Source of the DNA: Legionella nautarum
GTDB taxonomy: Bacteria > Pseudomonadota > Gammaproteobacteria > Legionellales > Legionellaceae
Direction of reading: 5' to 3'
DNA: 64,000 nucleotides
Assembly (NCBI RefSeq): GCF_001467895.1
Contig: NZ_LNYO01000024.1
Coordinates: 545,102 to 609,101 of the forward strand
Part shown: one piece after another, positions 1 to 9,091 of the stretch
Layout of the letters: each line of letters begins with the position of its first letter
Numbering within the stretch: position 1 is the stretch's first letter
The notes under the pieces: generated by a model
The model's database searches: none
Seen by the model: only the letters and a program-made list of their open reading frames with translations
What the model was told of the DNA's origin: nothing
Made by a program: the position numbers and the translations under genes

Positions 1-2020
1 CGGGAGATTGTAAGGCATCAATGATATCCTGATCGTAATTAGGAAGCTCAGGAGCGGCTACGATGAGATCAATCAAGTAAGGTCGAAATACGCAATATAA
101 ATCAAGCAACTCCTTTTTAATGTGCTCGTTTAAATCCTTGAGGCGGTTTGGATGCTGAACCCGAATGGTCTCAAAAAAACGTTTATAAGCCTTTTCGGCT
201 CTGTTTAGCTTTTCAACTCTTTCAGCATAATGTTCGGCAAGAGTAAAACTTTGATTAGCAGTTAAGGCTTCTGGGTGGATCACTAAACGATTCGGCGGAT
301 TTTCAGTAAAGTGTAATCTTTTTTTCACATTAGATTTTACTAAAACTTGTGCTTCATCGACCACAAAATGGTTTGTCTTCCCATCGTAGGGGAATACATG
401 AGTTTCTGCGCTTTCATAGATAGATTCAATCTGAGCTTCTTGAAGTTTTATATGAAATTGTTGAGTTGATTTATCTCTAGCAATTATTGTTTCTACGCTA
501 TCTTTTAGTGCCAATATTTGACTTAGCTTTACTTTAGTTTGTGTAAAAGGGACTTGAGACCACCAAGTACTATCTTTTGTTAACGCATTAATGATGTCAT
601 TATTGAGTTTTTTATCAAAATGATTAACGAAAGGATGTAAAAATTTATAATTTTCCAACAGTAATTTTCTAGTGGATTCAGGTAAACTACTCAAGTCTCG
701 GTCGGGGTTTTTTTTAAGTAGACTGAAAAAGCGTCTACAAGCCTTTTCTGTTTGCCCGAGATGAATTAACCATCGTTTTTCTTGGTTAATTTTGTGTCGT
801 ATTGGCTCGAGTCGCAACTCCATAAAATGTTCATCTTCGATCGCTAAAAGCTCTTTTCCTTTCACGGAAAAGTTAACGATACTCGAAGTATAGGAAATTA
901 GGGTTTGATAGGGAGCCCTTAACTGCCCCAATACTAGATTGGAGAGCGAACCTGGAGCAAGCAACCCGTCGTCCTCAATGCGATCCACGAAATTGAATAA
1001 GGGTATTAACCACTTGTATTTTAATTCAGCTAAATTATTGCGAATTACTTCTTGGGAAGATTCATCTAAATTTTTAGCTTGTTCTAAGGTGGTTTTTGAG
1101 AGACGAATAACACGACGTAGTATATCGACGTAATAAATGACTTTAGCAGGCAATAAAAGGTCATTATCGTTCTGCAAGACGCTTAAGGAGTCTAATAATT
1201 TCAATCCCTCTCTATGTAACTTATCGACTTGGTCTTGATCTAAGCCTGGTTTTACAGAAGTGATTTGTGGTGAAAATTGTTGAATATAATTCGTAGCTTG
1301 TTGAATATATCCAGGTAAAGCAGCACTTAATTGGGTTAAAAAATGATAATCAATTTTACCACTGCCTGCTCTCATTTGATCGACAGTAATACCGCTTAAT
1401 AATCCACCATTAAAACTAATAGGATATTCTTTTAATTTAGCGGCAAACGCGGCCGCATCGTCAGCATATTGGTCAGTAAAATCGTTAAATATACGAAGTA
1501 AATGCAGCCCTTCTGTTATTTCTGCGGAGAAAATATTAGTTAAGTCAATACCAAGATGAGTTAAAAGATAACTTGCATGATAACCATGCTTGACAGTATG
1601 AAACCAGAGTTGTTGTAAATCCTGAGGCCAATTTAATTTATTGCGCAAATTAACGGTTTCTAAATCACGGAAAGCAATTTCTGCATGGTATATTCCGTTG
1701 ATAATTTCTTTAATTTGGATGACTTCTTGGGGTTCGGTCGAAAAATTAGTAAAGGGCTCGCCAAAGCGGTTGATTTTTTCAAAATAAGGCCGAAGTTCAG
1801 GGCTAAATTGCAAAGTTGGAATTTTAGTCTCAAGTTCCAGGCTAGGCTGCGAATCTTGAAGTTCTGAGCTAGATTGCAAAGCTGGAATTTCAGGTTCAAG
1901 TTTCAGGCTAGAGTGCGAATCTTGAATTTTGGCAAGGATTTGTTGTCGAATATTCAGTAAGAATTTCGAAGTTTGACGCTCTTTAAACGCGTCAAGCATC
2001 TTTAAAACATTTTCCAGCAT
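1..2020 (-). CDS. Large helical protein of unknown function, N-terminal part (possible Dot/Icm effector)
   Basis: An uninterrupted minus-strand frame runs from an ATG at 2020 past the left edge, giving at least 673 codons; the stop lies outside the window. I do not recognise a catalytic motif. The protein starts MLENVLKMLDAFKERQ, carries a two-copy 22-residue tandem repeat at residues 34-77, and continues with long Leu/Lys/Glu/Gln-rich stretches that should be alpha-helical. No signal peptide or membrane segment is visible. The start is the first in-frame ATG; no clear Shine-Dalgarno precedes it and an ATG at codon 8 is an alternative. It is divergent from pdxH. Large helical proteins with no enzyme motif are typical of Legionella translocated effectors of the SdhA/SidH kind, but that is inference from character, not homology. 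I am sure of the coding frame and unsure of the function. Confidence 0.75.
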   Translation of the reverse strand, partial: MLENVLKMLDAFKERQTSKFLLNIRQQILAKIQDSHSSLKLEPEIPALQSSSELQDSQPSLELETKIPTLQFSPELRPYFEKINRFGEPFTNFSTEPQEVIQIKEIINGIYHAEIAFRDLETVNLRNKLNWPQDLQQLWFHTVKHGYHASYLLTHLGIDLTNIFSAEITEGLHLLRIFNDFTDQYADDAAAFAAKLKEYPISFNGGLLSGITVDQMRAGSGKIDYHFLTQLSAALPGYIQQATNYIQQFSPQITSVKPGLDQDQVDKLHREGLKLLDSLSVLQNDNDLLLPAKVIYYVDILRRVIRLSKTTLEQAKNLDESSQEVIRNNLAELKYKWLIPLFNFVDRIEDDGLLAPGSLSNLVLGQLRAPYQTLISYTSSIVNFSVKGKELLAIEDEHFMELRLEPIRHKINQEKRWLIHLGQTEKACRRFFSLLKKNPDRDLSSLPESTRKLLLENYKFLHPFVNHFDKKLNNDIINALTKDSTWWSQVPFTQTKVKLSQILALKDSVETIIARDKSTQQFHIKLQEAQIESIYESAETHVFPYDGKTNHFVVDEAQVLVKSNVKKRLHFTENPPNRLVIHPEALTANQSFTLAEHYAERVEKLNRAEKAYKRFFETIRVQHPNRLKDLNEHIKKELLDLYCVFRPYLIDLIVAAPELPNYDQDIIDALQSP
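1790..1921 (-). repeat. Two tandem 66-bp units inside the large protein gene
   Basis: Codons 34-55 and 56-77 of the minus-strand gene are imperfect copies of each other. Both read D-S-x-x-S-L-x-L-E-x-x-I-P-x-L-Q-x-S-x-E-L. The unit is 66 bp, so copy-number change keeps the frame. It lies in a polar linker between an N-terminal helix and the main helical body. Confidence 0.85.
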
Positions 2021-2187
2021 GGACGCTACATGGCCTGAGTAAAATGCGCTCATTATACACGGAGTTTTATTAAGGTAATATTAACAATAGCTAAGATTTA
2101 TTTTATTAGTATCTTCATGCCTGGGGGTATAGGTATCTTTTGAGCTTCGCATTATAATCAACAGCATTTATCTGGGTTCCTAAGAAG

Positions 2188-2835
2188 ATGAGTAATTGGA
2201 AAACAATAGCGGATATTCGCCGCGAATATGGTGATTTACAGTTGAACGAAGACAGTCTTCAAGAGTCTCCACTCGCTCAATTTAAGCGTTGGTTTGAAGA
2301 AGGTTTGATGACAGAAAAAAGTGATCCGACTGCAATGGTGCTTTCAACGGTTGACGAGAAAGGGCGCCCTGACTCACGAGTTGTTTTACTCAAAGGGTTA
2401 GATGAAGGTGCTTTTGTTTTTTATACCAACTATCAAAGCACAAAATCTTTACAAATACAGCAGGGGCCTTATGTTGCTTTAAATTTTTATTGGCCACAGT
2501 TGTCGCGTCAGGTGCGGGTGCGTGGGCGAGCTAAGCGCGTATCAAAAAAACAATCTGATACTTATTTTGCTTCTAGACCGGTGACAAGCCAGTTATCCGC
2601 GATTGCTTCTCCTCAAAGTCAAAAAATTGCTGATCGGGATGTTCTAGAGCAAGCATTAAACAAATTAATTGCGCAATACGGTCAAGACACCATTATACGA
2701 CCAAGATATTGGGGAGGTTATATGGTTATTCCGGACGAAATAGAGTTTTGGCAAGGCCGTGATAATCGTTTGCATGATCGGATACTTTTTTATAAAAAAA
2801 GAGGACATTGGTTGCATTGCAGGTTAGCCCCCTAA
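2188..2835 (+). CDS. pdxH: Pyridoxamine 5'-phosphate oxidase
   Basis: FMN-dependent oxidase that converts pyridoxine or pyridoxamine 5'-phosphate to pyridoxal 5'-phosphate in vitamin B6 synthesis and salvage. The 215 residues match the family's usual length of about 215-220. Visible family motifs are [20 protein letters not shown] with the following [23 protein letters not shown], the [16 protein letters not shown]-type segment, and the C-terminal block [11 protein letters not shown]...[13 protein letters not shown] ending in RLAP. The ATG is preceded by AAGAAG at short distance. It is divergent from the large helical gene, with which it shares a 167-bp upstream region, and is followed by the letE-like gene on the same strand after a long gap. 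Confidence 0.96.
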   Translation: MSNWKTIADIRREYGDLQLNEDSLQESPLAQFKRWFEEGLMTEKSDPTAMVLSTVDEKGRPDSRVVLLKGLDEGAFVFYTNYQSTKSLQIQQGPYVALNFYWPQLSRQVRVRGRAKRVSKKQSDTYFASRPVTSQLSAIASPQSQKIADRDVLEQALNKLIAQYGQDTIIRPRYWGGYMVIPDEIEFWQGRDNRLHDRILFYKKRGHWLHCRLAP

Positions 2836-3210
2836 TAAAGTTTGCCGCATCTGAGGCTTGGCAACAAATTTGGAGGACTGGTAAAACAAGATTTGCCTCT
2901 GGTTGAATTGCTAACCTGCAAATTTATAGGATGCCAGCGATTTTACGCCAAAAAGACTGTTTAAGCTTAAATTTTATAAATCAACGAGTTACCTCTCAAC
3001 AGAAGTTCAAAAAAAAACAATAAAGATTTCACATTGTCAAGAAAGAGTAAAAAAAAACCACTCTGAGGCATAACTGTTCCTATAGTCGTAGAATGATGTT
3101 AAATAAGGCGTTTATTGAGTGAGATTAAACATTTTATTTTCTTGGCAGGATAAATGCTTTGTGTGAACTATCTTAAATTTGTTTTAAGACGCTAACGAGA
3201 GGGTACTAAT
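2836..3210 (+). other. 375-bp gap between pdxH and letE-like; weak stationary-phase-type -10
   Basis: No open frame of note was found. The sequence is AT-rich with several A-runs. At 3168-3176 the string CTATCTTAA resembles the extended -10 favoured by RpoS (CTATACTTAA); no good -35 is paired with it. The letE-like gene has the Shine-Dalgarno GAGAGGG seven bases before its ATG. The promoter call is only suggestive. Confidence 0.3.
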
Positions 3211-3585
3211 ATGAATGACACAACTGAGTTGTTACCACATATTAAATTGCGTTTTAATATTGAACATCCAAGTTTTGAAGAATGCTATTCTTATGGCTAT
3301 GAGTGTGCTTTAGCTGAGGTAGGAGAGGATGAAAACCCTTTCCCCGAAGGCAGCCATGAATATGAGCAATGGCAAGAAGGTTGGTGGGCTGGGTTTTATG
3401 GTGAGAAACCGTTATATGAACCTACTGAAGCTGAAACCGGTGCATCTGAAGCAGCAAATGATCAAACCTATCACTTCATTACCAGTTTAGTAAGCAGCAA
3501 TTTTTTAGCGAATATGCTGAAAATAACTGGTGCACTCGCAGCGACAGCTGTAGTAGGTTATCAGGTATTTGAACTGGTGGCTTAA
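3211..3585 (+). CDS. letE: LetE-like transmission-trait protein with an RMF-like segment
   Basis: A 124-residue protein. Residues about 23-70 (YGYECALAEVGEDENPF...GSHEYEQWQEGWWAGFYGE) have the spaced Gly-Tyr, Pro and W-x-x-G-W pattern of ribosome modulation factor-type small proteins. The C-terminus has a short hydrophobic stretch (MLKITGALAATAVVGYQVF). From memory, Legionella LetE is a small protein of this kind encoded next to pdxH and promotes transmission traits in the stationary phase; both the sequence feel and the neighbour support the name. It sits alone on the plus strand, with the Shine-Dalgarno GAGAGGG. The molecular action of this family is not known to me. The symbol is a likely, not certain, assignment. 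Confidence 0.6.
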   Translation: MNDTTELLPHIKLRFNIEHPSFEECYSYGYECALAEVGEDENPFPEGSHEYEQWQEGWWAGFYGEKPLYEPTEAETGASEAANDQTYHFITSLVSSNFLANMLKITGALAATAVVGYQVFELVA

Positions 3586-3629
3586 TTATAAAAAACAGGG
3601 GTTCATTTTGATTTTACGCAATTTAAGAA

Positions 3630-3671
3630 GGATGGTTGATTGCACTCTGGAAACAGAAAAATCAGCCATCC
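3630..3671. terminator. Hairpin between convergent letE-like and SseB-like genes
   Basis: GGATGGTTGATT (3630-3641) pairs with AATCAGCCATCC (3660-3671), a 12-bp stem with one G-T pair and an 18-base loop. It lies between two convergent stop codons, a normal place for a bidirectional terminator, but there is no T-run on either side. Confidence 0.4.
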
Positions 3672-3691
3672 GCTGCTTGTCCGTTGACAAT

Positions 3692-4078
3692 CTACTTAAA
3701 TAATTTCAATACCATTGATTTCATTCTTCCTAGCTCTGCCGGGTTAAATTCTTTATAAATCTCCGAACCAATATTCAAACAAACATGTACGTTTTCTCCA
3801 ATGCCTTTTAGCAAGTCAACGCCTGATAATTTGAGTAGCAGCACTTCCTCTGTAATTTCTTTAGCCCAATTATCGAAGCACAGCATATTAGTGAATACTG
3901 GCAGATAATATAGGCCGCCCTCTTCTAAATAGAGAACCTCAGGCTGTTCTTCTGTGGAGTTTTTATCGATAGGAATAATAAAATTTGCTTTTATAAATTC
4001 CAAATAGGCTTTATTCGCTTCCTTATTGTTTCCTTCTGTATTAAGCGCATTTTTTATTGCCAATTCGAGAGCATTCAT
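3692..4078 (-). CDS. SseB N-terminal domain family protein
   Basis: A 128-residue cytoplasmic protein. It starts with the alternating helix MNALELAIKNALNTEGNNKEANKAYLEF, followed by NFIIPID, a Gly-rich turn, YYLPVFTNMLCFDNWA, and a C-terminal VCLNIGSEIYKEFNPAEL. This succession of a short helical repeat, lPVFTs-x-x-x-L-x-x-W and lNpgs...fspaEL is that of the SseB family N-terminal domain (named for enhanced serine sensitivity in E. coli, exact role unknown). The usual C-terminal SseB half is missing, so this is a single-domain version. It converges on the letE-like gene and diverges from the MFS transporter. Confidence 0.65.
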   Translation of the reverse strand: MNALELAIKNALNTEGNNKEANKAYLEFIKANFIIPIDKNSTEEQPEVLYLEEGGLYYLPVFTNMLCFDNWAKEITEEVLLLKLSGVDLLKGIGENVHVCLNIGSEIYKEFNPAELGRMKSMVLKLFK

Positions 4079-4322
4079 TTAGTCAAGACCTATAAAAAAG
4101 CAGAATTATAACTGATTTGCTCGTGAGTTACCTCTAAATGATGTACAAAGCTCGAGAAAAATGATACGTTGCAGATCGCTCAATGTGTTGAAATAATCAT
4201 CGCTGACAGTATAATGTAATTTTGCGATTGGTAATTTATTAGCCAATTATTCTGCTTGGATTCTGCGCGGGTAGTGTGTCTCAGCTTCAGCTAGGATGGA
4301 AAAGTAACTGAGTAGTGAATTT

Positions 4323-5615
4323 ATGAATATGATAGCAATGTCTAGTGAAAAAACAGGTCGTATTAGTCAATTAGGTTTTGCATGGATTGTTTGGGGATTA
4401 GCCGCAGCCTTTTATTTCTCTGATTATCTAGCACGCGTGGCTCCAGGAGTCATGCACCGCAGTTTGCAAATGGATTTTGGTATTAATGAAGCAGGATTTG
4501 GAATTCTTACTGCCTCCTTTTATTTCCCCTACATCCTTATGCAAATCCCGGTGGGATTAACTGTAGATCGCCTAAGTATTCGCTCAATTTTAACAGTGAT
4601 GTCCTTAATCACTGCCTTGGGTTGTTGTGTTTTTGGTTTAGCTGATGGTTTGATGATGGCTTCCGTGGGTCGTATGCTTATCGGTTTTAGTGCCGCGTTT
4701 GCATTTGTGAGCTCGTTGCGCTTAGCGACTTCTTGGTTCCCTCCTGCCATGCTAGGCTTATTATCAGGTTTAACCCAAGCATTAGGGATGTTGGGTGCTG
4801 CGGCAGGCGAAGCGCCGGTGTCTTTTTTAGTTGCCAATGTAGGCTGGCGTCATAGTATGTTGATTATAGCCTTCTTATTTATCGCGCTTGCTGGTCTATT
4901 GTATCAATTTGTTCAAGATGCGCCAGGTACGAAGCGACATGAAATTCACAGTGAAAAAAGCTTAAGTATTTTATCTAGCTTGAAGATTATTCTCTCTCAT
5001 CGCCAAACCTGGCTTAATGCACTTTACGCCGGTTTTCTCTTTGGTCCTACAGCCGTTATTGGTGAAGCAATAGGTCCTGCTTATTTGCAATATGGACGAG
5101 GTTTGTCGGCTCACGCTGCAGCTTTTGCCACAGGACTAATTTTCATTGGTTGGGGGATAAGTGGTCCCTTATCAGGTTGGCTATCCGACAAAATGGGGCG
5201 CCGTAAGCCTTTAATGATCTTCTCCGCCTTGTGTGGGATCATCTTGACTTCGCTCTATGTCTTTTACCCAGGAATTGATAAAACAACGGCTTATGTTCTA
5301 TTTTTCCTATTTGGTTTGACAAATACAGGGGTCGCTATTGCTTATGCGGTTTCGACGGAAATTCATGAAAGTAATGTGATTGGAACGTCAATAGCGTTTA
5401 CTAATATGATTTCTATTTTTGTGGGGGCACTGATGCAGCCCTTGGTCGGGCATTTAGTAGACTCCGTATCCGGTTCGCGTGCTTATAATGTGGAAACCTT
5501 ACTGCTTTCAGATTTCCAAGCAGGATTAAAAATTTTGCCACTTTGCTCATTAGTGGCACTGATCCTCGCATTTACTGTTAAAGAGACTTACTGTAAGCCT
5601 ATTCGTAAGGCTTAG
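4323..5615 (+). CDS. Major facilitator superfamily transporter
   Basis: A 430-residue inner-membrane protein with about 12 hydrophobic segments. The MFS signature between segments 2 and 3 is seen as PVGLTVDRLSIRS, and the repeat signature in the second half as GPLSGWLSDKMGRRKP. The start is the first of three close ATGs (codons 1, 3 and 6); no strong Shine-Dalgarno picks between them. The N-terminus (WIVWGLAAAFYFSDYLARVAPGVM) is like that of the Legionella Pht-type nutrient importers, which take up amino acids or nucleosides; the substrate cannot be read here. It stands alone, with 243 bp of divergent upstream region. Confidence 0.85.
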   Translation: MNMIAMSSEKTGRISQLGFAWIVWGLAAAFYFSDYLARVAPGVMHRSLQMDFGINEAGFGILTASFYFPYILMQIPVGLTVDRLSIRSILTVMSLITALGCCVFGLADGLMMASVGRMLIGFSAAFAFVSSLRLATSWFPPAMLGLLSGLTQALGMLGAAAGEAPVSFLVANVGWRHSMLIIAFLFIALAGLLYQFVQDAPGTKRHEIHSEKSLSILSSLKIILSHRQTWLNALYAGFLFGPTAVIGEAIGPAYLQYGRGLSAHAAAFATGLIFIGWGISGPLSGWLSDKMGRRKPLMIFSALCGIILTSLYVFYPGIDKTTAYVLFFLFGLTNTGVAIAYAVSTEIHESNVIGTSIAFTNMISIFVGALMQPLVGHLVDSVSGSRAYNVETLLLSDFQAGLKILPLCSLVALILAFTVKETYCKPIRKA

Positions 5616-5759
5616 TAAGTTGCTGTCAGTTAACATTTTTTTGCACATATATCTTTGCTAGTTAGCGAATCTCGTGTTTTAATTGTTGCGGTGCCTCTGC
5701 AGAAAAAGTTCAAAGCTATTTGGATTTTGGAGAGGCCTGACCTTAACTCGGAGATAATA

Positions 5760-7265
5760 ATGAAAAAATTCACAGGATTAGTGATTATCCTAGTGGTTCT
5801 ACTCCTCGGCTCATATTACGGGATGGGGTATCTCACTGAAAAGCAAGTGAAAGAAGACCTCAAAACAGTAAATCAATCCAACGGATTGACTGTAAATCTA
5901 GAAGGATACAACCGAGGTTGGTTTACCTCCAAAGCCATTCTCAATTGGGGCTTACATATCCCCGCGCATGTGGTTAGTTCAGCAGACGGTCAATCAGAAA
6001 CTGTAGCTGCTCAAGATTTTCAAATGAAGATGCCACTCACCATTCATCATGGCCCGGTGATATTTGCTGATAAATCTGTCAAATTTGGTTTGGGATATGC
6101 TCATACGGAATTATTGCTACCTGAGAAATTTGCTCAGCAATTTAATAATGCCTTTTCAAGCGAATCAACTCAGCCTAAATTAGACTTAAGTTTATTTGTA
6201 AGCTATCTCCTAAATACGAATATCGATGCATCCGTTCCGGCGTTTAAATTAATCGCTAAACAAGGTAATGGACAATTAGATTGGTTAGGTATGACTTCCT
6301 CTACCAGCCTCTCTCCTGATATGAAGAAAGTAAGCGGTAACATTACTGTTGATGGTTTGCGAATTGCTAAAGGACCAATAAAAACGGATATGTCTTCTGT
6401 AACCAGCGAATACAATCTGCATAAGACAAGTTCTGGATTATATCTTGGTGATGCGAGTCTATCTTTCCCCTCATTAGTTATCACAAATAATGATAAGAAA
6501 ATTTTTGAGCTTGCACAATTCGATGTCCATTCTGACACTAACATTGAAGAGGGTTTATTTAACTCGCATTTCAAGTCCTCCATCGAGAAAATAGCGACTA
6601 ACGACAAAACTTATGGTCCTGGCCGTTTGGAAGTTGCAATTAGAAATCTCGATGCAGACGCGCTAGCCAGAATTAATCAGCAAGCCAACCAACTGCAGCA
6701 GGGGCCAGATGCGCAACGTCAACAAGCATTATTAGCGATATTACCAGAATTACCTCAGTTATTTAGTAAAGGAGCAGAATTCGAAGTAACAGAACTCAAT
6801 TTTGTTATGCCACAGGGAACTATCGAAGGAAACTTAATGGTCTCTCTACCTAAATCTGCAACAACGAATCCTTTTGAGCTGATACAGAAAATTCAAGGAA
6901 ATGGAAAGTTAAAAGTACCTTCTGTAGTTGTTAAAGAGCTCATCTCTGAGTCGATTAGACAAAAGATGTTGGCAGCTCCGCAGCCACCGCAAACTATTCA
7001 GCAAGGTATCGTGCAACAAATGCAGCAGCAAGCGGGCACAGCACCTGCGGGAAGTTCTAATAACGCTACGCCGCCTGCGACTATCGATCTGAATGCTGTG
7101 GCTCAACAAGCAAGTGCCGCCGCAGATAAACAAATAGCAACCATGATTCAGTCGGGAGTGCTAGCGGTACAGGGTAATGATTATGTAATTGAAGCGAACC
7201 TTAACCAAGGTCAATTAATGGTTAATGGTAAGCCTTTTAACCCTGGAATGTTAAAGTTTCAATAA
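5760..7265 (+). CDS. DUF945 (YdgA-like) envelope protein
   Basis: A 501-residue protein starting MKKFTGLVIILVVLLLGSYYGMGYLTEKQ, an uncleaved signal-anchor, followed by a large periplasmic region. Family features are the N-terminal YNRGWFTSKA motif, a beta-rich middle domain and a Gln-rich segment (ARINQQANQLQQGPDAQRQ) before a conserved C-terminal domain ending FNPGMLKFQ. The ATG at 5760 has GGAG at a good distance. The frame is open further upstream from a TTG at 5655, but that would put 35 polar residues before the anchor. The family role is unknown; AsmA-like lipid or envelope maintenance functions have been suggested for relatives. A second Gln/Pro-rich low-complexity stretch lies at about residues 410-455. 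Confidence 0.75.
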   Translation: MKKFTGLVIILVVLLLGSYYGMGYLTEKQVKEDLKTVNQSNGLTVNLEGYNRGWFTSKAILNWGLHIPAHVVSSADGQSETVAAQDFQMKMPLTIHHGPVIFADKSVKFGLGYAHTELLLPEKFAQQFNNAFSSESTQPKLDLSLFVSYLLNTNIDASVPAFKLIAKQGNGQLDWLGMTSSTSLSPDMKKVSGNITVDGLRIAKGPIKTDMSSVTSEYNLHKTSSGLYLGDASLSFPSLVITNNDKKIFELAQFDVHSDTNIEEGLFNSHFKSSIEKIATNDKTYGPGRLEVAIRNLDADALARINQQANQLQQGPDAQRQQALLAILPELPQLFSKGAEFEVTELNFVMPQGTIEGNLMVSLPKSATTNPFELIQKIQGNGKLKVPSVVVKELISESIRQKMLAAPQPPQTIQQGIVQQMQQQAGTAPAGSSNNATPPATIDLNAVAQQASAAADKQIATMIQSGVLAVQGNDYVIEANLNQGQLMVNGKPFNPGMLKFQ

Positions 7266-7297
7266 TCGAAGATGAGTTTTAATAGAAGTTATTGAGT

Positions 7298-7383
7298 CAA
7301 TTGAGTAGAGTTTAGCTACTCGGTAATTCCTGATTTTTAAGTCAAATTTTCCGAAAGTAGACTTGTCAGGAATTACTCAATTG
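7298..7383 (+). promoter_or_regulatory. Structured leader upstream of fis
   Basis: Three nested or adjacent stems lie between the DUF945 gene and fis. GAGTAG (7303-7308) pairs with CTACTC (7316-7321). GTAATTCCTGA (7323-7333) pairs perfectly with TCAGGAATTAC (7366-7376), with an inner AAGTC/GACTT pair. An outer CAATT (7298-7302) pairs with AATTG (7379-7383). There is no T-run, so it is not a simple terminator. It ends about 20 bases before the fis Shine-Dalgarno. Confidence 0.5.
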
Positions 7384-7420
7384 GGTAAGATGCAGCTTTT
7401 TAAAGGAGGAGTGAATAAGA

Positions 7421-7702
7421 ATGACAACAATCAGTAATGAAGCCGGGGATACAACTGCATCGCTGGCCGCGAGTGTCACTCAATCAGTGCAGAAATATTT
7501 CGCCGAGCTGAAGGGAACTGATCCTGTTGATCTGTACCAGTTTGTTCTTGAAGAAATTGAAACACCATTATTTCGCGCTGTCATGGAACATTGCAAATAC
7601 AACCAATCACGCGCAGCAATCATGCTTGGTATCAGCAGAGGTACATTAAGAACCAAACTGCGTCGTTATTTCGATGATAAATATGTAGGTACACGTGATT
7701 AA
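7421..7702 (+). CDS. fis: Fis family nucleoid-associated DNA-binding protein
   Basis: A 93-residue protein, close to the 98 residues of E. coli Fis. Its C-terminal helix-turn-helix is clear: YNQSRAAIMLGISRGTLRTK with following LRRYF. The N-terminal half provides the dimer region. Fis bends DNA and controls growth-phase genes; Legionella has several Fis paralogues, and regulation of effector genes by Fis is known there. The Shine-Dalgarno AAAGGAGGAG is very strong. The gene follows a folded leader and ends in a clean intrinsic terminator, so it is probably monocistronic. The usual dusB partner is absent, in keeping with extra Fis copies in this group. Confidence 0.92.
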   Translation: MTTISNEAGDTTASLAASVTQSVQKYFAELKGTDPVDLYQFVLEEIETPLFRAVMEHCKYNQSRAAIMLGISRGTLRTKLRRYFDDKYVGTRD

Positions 7703-7734
7703 TTTCGCGCGCCGATGCGGGCGTTATAAATTCT

Positions 7735-7762
7735 AAAGGAAGCAAAATGCTTCCTTTTTTTT
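7735..7762 (+). terminator. Intrinsic terminator of fis
   Basis: AAAGGAAGC pairs with GCTTCCTTT around the loop AAAAT, and the stem runs into eight consecutive T bases (7755-7762). It lies 33 bp after the fis stop codon. Confidence 0.9.
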
Positions 7763-7815
7763 AGGTTATTACACCCCCATAAGTCCTCCGACATCCCTGC
7801 GAATTTAAACACAAT

Positions 7816-7851
7816 GAAAGTAATTAATTCAAAGAAAGTAATTAATTCAAA
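7816..7851. repeat. Perfect tandem 18-bp duplication
   Basis: GAAAGTAATTAATTCAAA occurs twice head to tail (7816-7833 and 7834-7851) in the gap between fis and prs. Further along (about 7893-7947) a second loose direct repeat, ACGTATGGGRCTCGG, is seen twice. Neither looks like part of a gene. Confidence 0.8.
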
Positions 7852-7994
7852 TCGACGCTCAAACAAACCAGGGGGATACCTTAGCTCAGAATAACGTATG
7901 GGGCTCGGGATTGACGGACGGGGTCTAAAATCACGTATGGGACTCGGAGAGAATCCCACGACTAGACCCTGGTAGTATTGACAATAGCTGTTGA

Positions 7995-8942
7995 CTATTC
8001 AGTAAACATTGAACTAACAGATTCCTCGACATTAACTCGCTTGATCGCTTGTGCTAGCATATCTGCCAAACTAACCACTCTAATTTTCTCACAACGCTTT
8101 GCTGTGTCAGTGAGAGGTATAGTGTCAGTAACAACCACTTCATCGAGGGACGAGTGCTTAATGTTTTCCACAGCGGGTCCAGACAAGACGGGATGAGTGA
8201 TGTAAGCTCTTACACTGGTTGCGCCATTACGCTTCAATTGATAGGCCGCTGAGCATAAGGTTCCTGCTGTATCAACAATGTCATCAATAATGAGACAATG
8301 CCTTCCGGCAGGTTCACCAATAATATGCATTACTTCTGATTTATTTGGGCCACTGCGTCGTTTATCGATAATTGATAATTCTGCATCATTAAGCAATTTT
8401 GCCATCGCCCTTGCCCGAACTACCCCTCCTACGTCTGGGGAAACGACCATGAGATTAGCAAGGTTTTGCTGCTTAATATCTTCAAGTAATACAGGCGTTG
8501 AATAAACGTTATCAACCGGCATATAGAAAAAGCCTTGAATCTGATCGGCATGCAAGTCTACGGTAAGCACTCGACAGATACCAACTGAAGCCATCAAATC
8601 TGCTACTACTTTGGCTGTAATAGGGACACGTGCTGAGCGAACACGTCGATCTTGACGTGCATAACCAAAATAAGGGACTACAGCAGTAATTCGTCCAGCA
8701 GAAGATCGCCTCAAAGCATCTGCCATGATCATGAGTTCCATCAAATTGTCATTTGCTGGAGCGCAAGTCGATTGAACGACAAAGACATCACGACCACGGA
8801 CATTTTCAAGGATTTCAACCATGGTTTCGCCATCGCTGAATGTTCCCACAGTTGCTTGACCGATAGGGATCTGCAGGTGAGAAGCTATTTTAAGTGCCAG
8901 CTCTGGGTTAGCATTGCCGGTAAAGATCATCATTGTCGACAT
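7995..8942 (-). CDS. prs: Ribose-phosphate pyrophosphokinase (PRPP synthetase)
   Basis: Makes PRPP from ribose 5-phosphate and ATP for nucleotide, His, Trp and NAD synthesis. From the ATG at 8942 the protein has 315 residues, the same as E. coli Prs, and starts [16 protein letters not shown], matching the family start. Motifs are [12 protein letters not shown], the flexible-loop region [11 protein letters not shown], the metal-binding [11 protein letters not shown], and the PRPP loop [13 protein letters not shown]. The frame is open further upstream, but that extension would run through the tRNA-Gln gene and cannot be real. It lies just downstream of tRNA-Gln on the same strand, the common gammaproteobacterial arrangement, and is probably co-transcribed with it. 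Confidence 0.96.
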   Translation of the reverse strand: MSTMMIFTGNANPELALKIASHLQIPIGQATVGTFSDGETMVEILENVRGRDVFVVQSTCAPANDNLMELMIMADALRRSSAGRITAVVPYFGYARQDRRVRSARVPITAKVVADLMASVGICRVLTVDLHADQIQGFFYMPVDNVYSTPVLLEDIKQQNLANLMVVSPDVGGVVRARAMAKLLNDAELSIIDKRRSGPNKSEVMHIIGEPAGRHCLIIDDIVDTAGTLCSAAYQLKRNGATSVRAYITHPVLSGPAVENIKHSSLDEVVVTDTIPLTDTAKRCEKIRVVSLADMLAQAIKRVNVEESVSSMFTE

Positions 8943-9091
8943 GTGTATAAAGCCTTCGAAGGGTTTAATCAGGTATCTTAAACACATAGCAGAAGACAGC
9001 CAGAAAGATATAGTTATTATTTGAGCGATCCGGTGAACGCATCCTTCCCGGGTATCTTCTGCCGTCTGTTTACTTGAATCAACAAGAATTG

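Noticed and set aside
1660-1899. Short overlapping frames on both strands with repeated peptide pieces
   Set aside because: They are other-frame shadows of the 66-bp tandem repeat in the large minus-strand gene.
2986-4135. GAGTTACCTCT occurring on both sides of the letE-like and SseB-like genes
   Set aside because: An 11-base match without further likeness is within reach of chance; no attachment-site or IS evidence.
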